From assembly GCA_039621445.1 (NCBI GenBank), contig CP154957.1:31886399-31950398 (forward strand): DNA of 64,000 bases, written 5' to 3'. Shown piece after piece: positions 34,273 through 42,863 of the stretch. The translations under genes were made by a program, and so were the position numbers. This DNA is from Euglena gracilis (lineage: Eukaryota > Euglenida > Euglenophyceae > Euglenales). A model generated the notes under the pieces. That model saw only the letters and a program-made list of their open reading frames with translations, made no database searches and was not told where the DNA came from. Every line of letters starts with the position of its first letter. Within the stretch, counting starts at the first letter, position 1.

Positions 34273-35080
34273 GAAATTCACGGAAAATCACGGAAAATCA
34301 CGGAAAATCACGGAAAATCACAGATACATTTTGGCCTCGGCCAGCACGGACGTGTGAGGATCCCTGCTGTGTTGTGTGTTGGCGTGCATGTTTTTCACAC
34401 TCAGACAAGCTCTGAAGCAAACACACTCACATATTGTATCTCTGTGTTTGTGCACAATTTTCAACGTTTTCGAAAATCTATTTTTTAAAATTCAACCTCA
34501 AAAATGTGTGCATTTTCATTTTGTTGCATTTATTTTTGCATTCTTATTTTCTGCCTCCACCGCATTTTGGTTTAGTTTCACCCTGTTTTCCCAGCCCGGT
34601 GCATCCTAGGTCAGCTTAGGAGCAATGCCAAAATAAAAAACGGTACGACGCCACGAACAACAAATTTCCAGAGATTGAGATTGATTGAACCTGCCCCCCG
34701 TGATAGAACCGCGGGGCCGCTACAAGCGTAGGGTCCAAATAAAAGTGCACCCCCTCACTGCCGAAGGCGGCACACCACTACAGGAGCACCCCCCATTTTG
34801 ATGGTAATTCTGAAGAAAATCAACAAAAATCGAATAGGGAGGGTCCAAATCGAACGAACGCACCCCAGTGTTTTGGGGGTAGGTGGCGGTCTGCTACAGG
34901 CGCACCAGCGCTTCAATTGGCGAGGGGGGTTTAACAGGCAGGGATGGACCCAGAGAGCAAAAACACAAGTCAACTCATAACCAAGTTCCATTTTGTGAAT
35001 GTGTGCCTTATTTTTATTATTGAACGTTCTTATTTCATTCTGTATTTCATTTTGTTCTTGTGCAAAACCAAAAAAAATGC

Positions 35081-35178
35081 AGTTCTGGCTGAGATGAAGG
35101 GATGTCCTCCAGAACACATGACTCATCCGACTCCAGTGAGGCTATTCAGCAGCTTTCTCCGCATTTTACGACCTCTCA
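35081..35178 (+). CDS. Candidate short exon, unknown protein
   Basis: A piece between an AAATGCAG or GCTGAG acceptor and CTCAG|GTGCTT is open. One frame gives SSDSSEAIQQLSPHFTTSQ, another LAEMKGCPPEHMTHPTPVRL. Frame unresolved. Confidence 0.3.
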
Positions 35179-36302
35179 GGTGCTTCCCCCATTCTCAGGT
35201 GCCACCCATTAAGCCCTTTTTGATGGGTCGCTTGTCTCTGATCAATGGCATATGGTTAGTTCGATGATGAATTCCGTCAATTCAAAGGGGGGGGGATGCA
35301 CATTTTTAAGGATATGGTGACGCCTTTGGGAAGATTTTTTTTGGAAAGTAAGCCTGCTTTTTTTGTGTGCAAGAAAATTCTTGGTGCTGAAGTGGCCACG
35401 TAAATTTTAATCAAAACGATAATGGGTGGGAGGATCGCATGACACATGACTGCGCGAGTAATAATTGTACTCATTGGAGAAGAAATTGTGCCTCTCAGAA
35501 TTTGTTGGAAATGAAAGGCAGTGTTTTTGGGTTTTCGGGATTCCGAACACCCAAAAACACCAACCCAGTTTGGTGTTTTTGCATATACAGGGGGGATTAA
35601 TATCCGCATTTTTTCCGCATTTCCACAATTTTCCGCAATTTTTCGAATATTTTCCGCATGAACCTGAAATGGAAGGCGAAATGAGTTCTGGCCATTTCTT
35701 GAACGTTTCAGAAGGGCACCCAGGTGTTTCTTTGCTGTTTTGTTACAAATTTGCCAAAATCTGCCAAATTTTACAAAATTTCCCCAATTTCTGCTGGGAA
35801 ATAATTCCGATTTATAGAATTTCCACATCCTGGACCAGATTTTACCCGAAGTTTCATATTTTAGAATCAGAATGTTCCCAAAATTACAAAAAAAACCATT
35901 TTCGGACCTTTTTGTTGTGAGAAAAAAAATGTGAATAATGGGTCAAAATTTATATTTGTGCTGAAAATCACGAAAATTTTCCAAGTCGTCTCCAGCAGAA
36001 GTGCATTAATTCCCAAAACTGCAACGTCCACAATTTTTTTTGCAATTTCCGCAGTTTTTCTGATATCAATCCCCACCCTTGCATGTGGCCGTTTTGCTGA
36101 GTTTTGGGCGCCACCACTGTGCAGCCCTGACCCCCTTGTCACATTTTGCTTGTTCTGTTCCCATTTGCGCTCACAATATTTACAGCATTTTTTTCATAAT
36201 TTTGTCTGTTTGCATTTCCCCCCCTTTTTTGATGCTTCAGGTTTCTGTCCCACTTTGGGTTTTCCTGCATTTTTCCCCCCTCCGGTATCCAATGTCTCGC
36301 AG

Positions 36303-36410
36303 GAAAGAGATGTTGGTCGTATTGTCAAGCCGGGTATTAAAAAGTTTGGCCAACAAAACCAGATTGGGGGACTGCTGTCCAATTTGCTTTCGAAGAACCA
36401 GCGCCAATGA
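36303..36410 (+). CDS. Candidate terminal exon, unknown protein
   Basis: After CCAATGTCTCGCAG the frame reads ERDVGRIVKPGIKKFGQQNQ then IGGLLSNLLSKNQRQ and stops at TGA. It is basic, Gln/Asn-rich and plausible as a C-terminus. It is the last coding-like piece before the transposon nest. Confidence 0.4.
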   Translation, partial: ERDVGRIVKPGIKKFGQQNQIGGLLSNLLSKNQRQ

Positions 36411-36548
36411 CTGCACTCACAAAATCGAGTTTTGCCATCTTGTTCGTAATTTGCCAGGGCTGCATTTTTTCCCCATCTTTTCAAGGAGTGACCGAGTGAT
36501 CAAAGGTCCTGTTTGGCTGAGAAAACGTGAAACACGGACAAGGACCAT

Positions 36549-36815
36549 GCTTGTGCTTACCGACCGGGGGGTGCCTGCCCCTAGCAGGCACACCCCCCCC
36601 GGGGGGGGAGGGGGGGGTACGGGTCCGGGGGGGCCCAGAAAAAAAAATTTTTTCATTGAAAATGACCCCATAGCACCCGATCCGGGGGGGTTGGGTTTTG
36701 GGGGGTGCCTGCCCCTAGCAGGCACCCCTTTCAACCCTGGCGCCGGGGGCCCGGAAAAGGCGCCTGCCCCTAGCACCCTCCCCCCCGTGGGGTAGGCACC
36801 CGACTAAGCACAAGC
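36549..36815. mobile_element. Second full copy of the 7781-8059 MITE, inverted
   Basis: Ends GCTTGTGCTTAC and GACTAAGCACAAGC, three GTGCCTGCCCCTAGCAGGCAC-type palindromes, and an inner TTTTTTCATTGAAAATGACC match the 7781-8059 element read in the opposite direction. No target duplication could be seen here. Confidence 0.7.
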
Positions 36816-36894
36816 CCACCGTCGCAAAAGGCCCTCCCTTTGTACAGCGCCGATGAAGTACCTTGAAGCCATGCCTTTTTTGCTATTTTGTCTG

Positions 36895-37160
36895 CTGTGG
36901 CCTTTCGTACTCCCTCGAGGAAAACCGAGAAGGGAGGAGGCAACACCGAGGGCGGAGCACAAAACATTGCGAGGCCATGCTCGTCTCACTCCCTCGAGGA
37001 AAAACCGGTAAGGGAGGACGGGTCACCGAGGGCGAAGCACGAAGACCTTTGGGACACGTCGGGCTCCGCACTTTGCCCTTGTGAGGCCATGCCTTGCTCG
37101 CCGGCGGTGCTGTGTGGATTGTGGCGCGTTGGGCTAGGAGTCTCTGCTTAGTGCCTTTTT
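36895..37160. repeat. Left inverted repeat of D1
   Basis: 37080-37156 is the reverse complement of 55093-55169 with about two mismatches (GCTAGGAGTCTCTGCTTAGT is shared). Outside it, two units of ACTCCCTCGAGGAAAA.CCG..AAGGGAGGA and CACCGAGGGCG.AGCAC match, inverted, the region 54870-55235. Confidence 0.75.
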
Positions 37161-37337
37161 CGCCGGAGTTGGCTGATTCTTAATTTTCCCTTCGACAACC
37201 CAGAAGAAAGGAACTTCAATTCAAGAAGCTTGACAATTGAATATCAAAGAATTGAATCAATCGAATTATCCAGAAAGTGACACTCGTGGAGAATATCAAA
37301 TCCAATTTTGTTGACACATTCAAGATTTCAATGAGAA

Positions 37338-38006
37338 ATGCAATTGACAACAAAAAGAAGACCGTTGCTGGAGAACAAGAACTTCCTGCGGCCACGGCTG
37401 GACGACCTGACGGCGCAGTGCAACCGTGGTGAACCGTGGCTGTCCCTTCCCCCCCAGAAAAAGTTTCTAAAAACCCACCCAGTGACAGCCACAGACTTTG
37501 GCAGACAGTGGTCAGAAAAACCCGACGGACACCAAGGCCAAGGCAACCGTCATTCCATAACGGCATCCCAGTTACACCAATACATTGTTCAAGCTGGGCC
37601 ATGGCGGCCAAAACAGCAAGCTGGGCCATGGCGGCCACAACAGCAAAGGCCATGGTGGCCAATGGAACAAAGGCCAGGGCGGCCAACAATATCAAGGCCA
37701 GGGTGGCCAACATTACCAAGGCCAGGGTGGCCGATTCCACAAACAGATGCCCAGTGGCAGGGGCAGGACAGGTCCACAACAACCCCCCAATCATTTCTTC
37801 ATCACAAACCCCATCAGGGGAAAAGGGTTGGCCCCCAGAGGCCCCCCAAGATTATGAATGGGCATAGCGCCCAAGGTAAAAGAGAAGTCAATGGGGACTA
37901 TCAAAACATCAAGAGGGCCAGTGGGGCCAGAATTATCATCAACATCGACAATTTAAAGGCCACTGGGGCCATCAATTATCAGAAGGGGGAAAATCCCAGA
38001 AGCTAA
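37338..38006 (+). CDS. D1 Gag-like low-complexity frame
   Basis: At 37585-37740 an imperfect minisatellite (GGCCAGGGTGGCCAACA-type units) encodes repeated G-Q-G-G peptides (GQGGQQYQGQGGQHYQGQGG in one frame). It is followed by a conserved block ending KGENPRS. The D2 copy keeps the same order and the same KGENPRS end, so the region was coding. Which of two overlapping frames is the protein is unclear. Function as Gag is inferred only from position before RT. Confidence 0.4.
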   Translation: MQLTTKRRPLLENKNFLRPRLDDLTAQCNRGEPWLSLPPQKKFLKTHPVTATDFGRQWSEKPDGHQGQGNRHSITASQLHQYIVQAGPWRPKQQAGPWRPQQQRPWWPMEQRPGRPTISRPGWPTLPRPGWPIPQTDAQWQGQDRSTTTPQSFLHHKPHQGKRVGPQRPPKIMNGHSAQGKREVNGDYQNIKRASGARIIINIDNLKATGAINYQKGENPRS

Positions 38007-38379
38007 CAGACTGTCCCCCAGCAGGGGGTTTCAATGTACGGTGGCAGCCCCAGAAGGATGCCCCACAGGGGCAGTGGAGGACAAGGGGGCAACCCCCCCT
38101 CAACATTCTTTGTCAGTGCCCATAGCAGGGGCAAACCAAAACAAGGGGGAGACCCAAAAAGGGGCCCCTATGGTATGTCAATCGACAACACCAATGACAA
38201 AGTGGAGAATCAGAGAGACTGTGAGCAGAGCATGCACACCCCCCCAGCCACCTTTAGAGAATACTCATTCCCCAGGGGCACCAGGGGTGCAATGTCCAAC
38301 ACCCCCCACCCAGCACCCAGAAAATCATCTGATTGGGAAAACACATTCCATGGAGGAAAAATGGGGAGACACCCCCCTG

Positions 38380-39212
38380 TACCAGAGACTTCAGAAAAGT
38401 CTAAAATGGTGGACAAAAAATGCCCCCCCAGCAACATGTCAATTGATAAAAAATGGAATTCAACCCCCATGGGTGAATCCCCCAAAATTGTCCACCCACC
38501 CAAAACCCAGAGCCAACCTAGACCTGAACCAGGCAGAAAAAATTCTGCTGGAATACGAAAAAACTGGATCAGTGAAACGAGTTTGGGATTCAGGAACCCA
38601 ACATTTGATCCCATGGTTTTTAATTTCAAAACCAGAAGGGGGAACAACCAAATGGTGAATGATCAGCGACTGCAGAGAAATAAATCAGCAGTTTCAAGTA
38701 AAACCATTCAAGCTCGATCATATCCAGCACATTTTTCCAGTTTTGGAAAAAGGCCACTGGGCAGCAAAAATAGACCTAAAGGATGCCTATTTTCATATTC
38801 CCTTAGGTCCTGGCCTAAGGCCATTTTTAAGGCATCAAGTGGGGGGGCAGACCTGGGAGTTTCAAACAGGCTGCTTTTGACTGAATGTAATGCCCCAAAT
38901 TTTCATGTCAGTCATAAAAACCTTCGAAAAGCTGTGGAGACAAGGGGCATCCAGGTGTTTATTTACCTGGACGACATTTTGCTGGTGGCCCCCACCCAGA
39001 ACATTTTACAAAATCACCTGAAAACAGTTGTCAAAGATTTGCTGGATTCTGGGTTCAAAATCAATGTGAAAAAGTCCACCCTCCAGCCCACCCAAATGGT
39101 AACCCATCTAGGTTTTCAATTAAAATTCCAGGAGGGAAAGTTGCAGGTGCCCCCCCAGAAAATCAAAACCATAAAAAAAGGAGCTGGGAAAAATTGTGAA
39201 AAAGATTACATG
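38380..39212 (+). pseudogene. D1 reverse transcriptase, broken
   Basis: RT blocks are clear: PWFLISKPEGGTTKW, then ISDCREINQQFQVKPFKLDH, WAAKIDLKDAYFHIPLGP with the first catalytic Asp, and FIYLDDILLVAPTQN with the YLDD catalytic box. TGA interrupts the frame at 38656-38658 and 38878-38880, and a frameshift near 38925-38950 is needed to reach YLDD. The gene is then cut by the chromovirus at 39212/39213. Not functional in this copy. Confidence 0.8.
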
Positions 39213-40294
39213 TGTTTCACACCCGTGCTGCCATGTCCCCCGGCAGCACTGGGGTGAAGCGGAAACCCCCTCCCCGGGCCAGTTTCCGGCGTAGGATCGT
39301 TTTTTGGCTCCTCGAGCCGACTTGTGTCGGAAATTTTTTCCCATTCTGGCCCCCCCTGTGGCCGAAACTGGGCCATCGTTTCCAAGGAGGAACCTCCCAG
39401 TGGACCCTCCCCGACCCCTGAGGGGGGTGTCACTGGGATCTCCAAGGGGGGTGCCTTTGGGGTTTCAACCCCTCCCTGCTCAGCTGAACCAGTGAGAGCC
39501 AACACCCCCCCCTGGGTGTCATTTCTCACAGTTTCTGGGCCAAAAAGGGGGTTTTGGGGTGGAAATTGGCCTGTGGTTGCCTGAGTTGAGGAGGCCCACC
39601 CCCCTGCCCCTTTTCCCACAGATGAGGTGGGGGGAAGACAAACCTCTCCTTCTTCAAATGATTGATTTTGTTGATCTTCCATTGCAATTGAAATTCCAAA
39701 CTCAATTCTTGATTGTAATTGGATGTATTTGCCCACAACAAGTACAATGGTGTAAAAGGTAAAGAGGAAAACCCTGTGAAAGAAAATATGATTTTGATGC
39801 CCCTGATGGGCAGTTAAATTTAGGATTGAGTGCGCTGATTCCTAAGCGCTCTCAAATCCCAAATCCTTGCCCATTGCATCAAAATCAACCAACCCAAGTC
39901 AAAATCAAGGTTTCCCCCCTTGATTTTGATCAATTATGCTGAATTCCATCATTATTGAGCTTTGCAAACCCCTGCAAAAACTCCAGGAACTCAGGCGCCA
40001 ATCTCTTAAAATTCTGTTCCAAGCGCTTGCAAGCGCTCTCATCAAATCCAACATTTTCCCTTAAAACCAAGAGAAAAATGCATAAAAGGCTTAAAAATAT
40101 GCTAAATAGACCCAAAATCACCCTTTGGGAATACCTAGCATCACTCAATCTCTCTCCTTGCACAACCAAACCATGGGCGCCCTAGGAGAGGGAATTTTAA
40201 TGGAAATCTTTAGAAAGCCTTAAAATTAGAGCTAAACCGCCCTTAAAAAGGCCTTCTAAAAAGGAAAAACTCCGCCGCCCGGCGGTCGACCTCA
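39213..40294 (-). repeat. G1 3' LTR
   Basis: In element orientation it begins TGAGGTCGACCGCC and ends GGGTGTGAAACA, the usual TG...CA. It is 1082 bp and matches 51822-52903 at all but about six positions. U3/R/U5 limits were not determined. Confidence 0.95.
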
Positions 40295-41478
40295 AAAGGT
40301 CGTCACTCCCCCCCTTGCGACGAAAGTCGGGGGTTTCACCCCCCCTCCTTCTCGCTTTCCTTGGGATGGGAATGAAAGACACTTTGAATTTTTGCTTCGC
40401 AATTGCGATAACATTGTTCGGCAACGTGAATAGGCGGTGGCGTAACGGTGAGGAGGAATCTATAACCCATAGATCCCGTTCCACCACACCGAGCCCCCCC
40501 CCCACGGTTCTCACCACCGTGAAAGGAAATGGGGGCCCAACACCACTCAAAAAAAATCCTTTCTTGAATGGATAAAAATCAGCCCCCCCCCACGGTATTC
40601 CCAACCGTGAAGGGAATGGAGGGTCCATTATCACCAAAAATCCTTTCGGTGATAGATGAAAATCAGCCCCCCCCCCCCCGAGGGGAAGGCCTTGGGGAAA
40701 AGCTTGCCCCCCCTACCGGCGAGAGGTGGGCTTGACTTGCCCCCCCCCCCGAGGGGAAGGACTTGGGGAAACATTGCCCCCCCCGGCGAGAGGTGGGCTT
40801 GACTTGCCCCCCCCCCCGAGGGGAAAGACTTGGGGAGAAGCCCGCCCCCCCCCGGCGAGAGGTGGGCTTGACTTGCCCCCCCCCCCCCCGAGGGGAAAGC
40901 CTTGGGCACCCCCCCCCAAGCAAAGGGAGGGCTTGCCTTGCCCCCCCCCCCCCCAGGGGAAGCCCTTGGGCCCCCCCCCCCCCCCCCCGGGCAAAGGGAG
41001 GGCTTGCCTTGCCCCCCCCCCCGGCGGGGAGGTTGAAGAAGACCACTCACTTCTTTTTTTGGAAATAATAACACGCCCCCCCCCCCGATCAAGCCGACCG
41101 GGGTTTCGGGCCTCACTTGCCCAAAGGTGGGGGTACGATAAAATAGCCAATCAAACCGATTGGAGAAAGGGACCCCCCACCACGAGTGCCACCGACCCGT
41201 GAGAGGGGAGAAATGAAAAATCACAGATTCCTCTTTCATGACTGTGGGCGCAATGGGGCACAGTGTCGTTCGAGTGTGGTCAGGTTACACCTTCGGCCTG
41301 TCCACCGCTCGTGGAAGCTTGATATTCCAGACTTCGAATAATAATTGAGAATCCGTCTTCAACTCGTCCAACTCAGAGTCCCGGCTCTAGGTTCCGTCCT
41401 GAGTAAGTACGAGGAGGCAGGAGGCAGGCAGTTGTATATACATCCCATTCCCCATATATCCAATGCCATGCAAAGATA
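40295..41478 (-). repeat. G1 3' untranslated region with tandem repeats
   Basis: A purine tract (AAGGGGGGGAG, 40306-40316 minus) about 11 bases before the LTR may be the polypurine primer. 40500-40670 holds a doubled block with CCACGGT..CACCGTGAA. 40665-41035 is about six copies of a roughly 62-base unit containing GGCGAGAGGTGGGCTTGACTTG and C runs. Frames through it are composition artefacts. Confidence 0.55.
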
Positions 41479-42213
41479 TTAATACCACCAGGGGTAGGGC
41501 TGCGGTGGGGGGTATGGGTACGGTTGGGGGGGGTACGGTGGTTGATGTGTGTGGCAGCAATGATTGCAGCTTGGGGGGTTTTGTTTCCACTGCCACTCCT
41601 CCGTGCCCTTGCCGATCCCCTTGTAAGGTATGGGCTTGGGAGCCCAGGGACGGCGGGGGGCCGGAGGGGCTGTGGACTTGGAGGCGGGCTGAGCTGGGGG
41701 CTTGGGTTCGGGGTTGCTTTTGGGCTTCTTTGCTGATGTCGGTGCATCTTCCGCCCTTCGCTTGGGAGGTGGGTGTGTGCGGTGGTACTGCCGCACAATT
41801 TCCTTCCCCATTTCCACCTGGATTCCCCGATTGGCCTTGCCCTTGACTGGGCGTATGGGGCAATCCATCTTACGGTGGCCCAGCTCGCCACAAAACCAGC
41901 AGGTGGCAGGGGGGAAATCCTCCCCCAACCGTCCTTTACTTACAAAAGGGTTCTGCTCGGCTGTACCGATGAGCAGACCATGGCCCTTCCCTACCCTTCT
42001 CTCACTCCAAACCAGGAGTGAGATTAACAGATGTACCCGTTGAGGAGATCGGCCTCCTCCGACCACAGGAGGAGGTACCGTTCGCCTCGGAGTTCCTTCC
42101 ATAATGCAACATGGACCCACACCATGTCCGCATTTGGGAAATGAACAAGCACATGGGACCTTTGTGCTTGCTCGAGGTAAAATCCTCGGACCCACCTCCA
42201 GTGGTTTTGCCAC
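41479..42213 (-). CDS. G1 ORF4: second CCHC zinc-knuckle protein
   Basis: The open frame contains CWFCGELGHRKMDC (C-x2-C-x4-H-x4-C), a basic KRRAEDAPTSAKKPKS stretch and a Pro/Tyr-rich tail. A CCHC knuckle after integrase is unusual, since such knuckles normally lie in Gag. There is no ATG at the 5' edge of the frame, which overlaps the end of ORF3 in the -1 frame. It is therefore probably read as an extension of ORF3 or from a spliced RNA. Likely role: RNA or ssDNA binding. Mode of expression is unknown. Confidence 0.6.
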   Translation of the reverse strand: MAKPLEVGPRILPRASTKVPCACSFPKCGHGVGPCCIMEGTPRRTVPPPVVGGGRSPQRVHLLISLLVWSERRVGKGHGLLIGTAEQNPFVSKGRLGEDFPPATCWFCGELGHRKMDCPIRPVKGKANRGIQVEMGKEIVRQYHRTHPPPKRRAEDAPTSAKKPKSNPEPKPPAQPASKSTAPPAPRRPWAPKPIPYKGIGKGTEEWQWKQNPPSCNHCCHTHQPPYPPQPYPYPPPQPYPWWY

Positions 42214-42863
42214 CGAGAACTTTCCCCCATCACTTCAATCCAATCGGGTACACGGGATGGGAACCAAACCGGCACCCATCCATTTATGGCCACGTAAGCA
42301 AAACCATCCACATCGACAATTCGCTTGACGATGCGGGCTTTGCCTTTTGATGTTGGCAAATTCATCCCGCCCCCATCCGGGGTTGGATGAAATGGTAATT
42401 GTCCTTCTCCACCCATCAAAACAATAAAATACGGATCCCCGGCTAGTTTCTCCCTAGCCGTTCGGATGTCCGGATATAAACTTTCGATAACCACCTGAAC
42501 TTCCGTTCTCGGGGGTTCAGGGGCATATCGAAAAATAGCGTCCCAAGCATCCGAAAATCCTTCGGTTGCTTGAACCCCATCCAAACCCGGACAGGGTTGA
42601 TGGATGAGTTCTGGAAATAAAAACTCAAAAAATGACGAAGAAGCACTGCCCCCATCATTTTTCTGAAGTGCCTTTTCCAGTTCTGGGGTGACCTCCTCCT
42701 CCTCCGAGGGGGCCGCCTCCTCCTCTGTGGGGTTTTCCGTTGGCACGTCCACCTGCATCTGTGAAGGGGCATGGAGTGGGACCTCCCCCTCCCCAGGCAA
42801 CCACTCCAGGCCCTTTTTCACCTCCCTTTCCCCCTTTTTCAGGTTGCCGTTGCCTTTAAATCC
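42024..42863 (-). CDS. G1 ORF3: unknown protein after integrase
   Basis: The frame opens just after a TAA at 42864-42866 and runs to 42024 with no ATG near its start. It overlaps the integrase frame only from 42863 to 42839. Within that window lies T TTA AAG (42860-42854), a -1 slippery heptamer in the integrase frame, so an integrase-ORF3 extension is likely. The protein has an acidic N-terminal part (TEEEAAPSEEEEVTPELEKA) and a well-ordered second half (VDVDGFAYVAINGWVPVWFP, RWVRGFYLEQAQRSHVLVHF). No family recognised. Confidence 0.6.
   Translation of the reverse strand, partial: GFKGNGNLKKGEREVKKGLEWLPGEGEVPLHAPSQMQVDVPTENPTEEEAAPSEEEEVTPELEKALQKNDGGSASSSFFEFLFPELIHQPCPGLDGVQATEGFSDAWDAIFRYAPEPPRTEVQVVIESLYPDIRTAREKLAGDPYFIVLMGGEGQLPFHPTPDGGGMNLPTSKGKARIVKRIVDVDGFAYVAINGWVPVWFPSRVPDWIEVMGESSRWQNHWRWVRGFYLEQAQRSHVLVHFPNADMVWVHVALWKELRGERYLLLWSEEADLLNGYIC

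Larger units (their letters stand above)
33570..34325. repeat. AATCACGGAA short tandem repeats around candidate exons
   Basis: Degenerate 11-base units (GGAAAATCACG) lie at 33570-33662 and 34272-34322. They border the exon-like pieces at 33806-33980 and 34151-34272. Confidence 0.6.

Noticed and set aside
36079-36795. Plus-strand frame of 238 codons
   Set aside because: Its second half lies in the MITE at 36549-36815, and the first half conflicts with a better short exon frame at 36303-36410.
40631-41239. Gly-rich minus-strand frames near the 3' end of the chromovirus
   Set aside because: They are translations of the 62-base tandem array.
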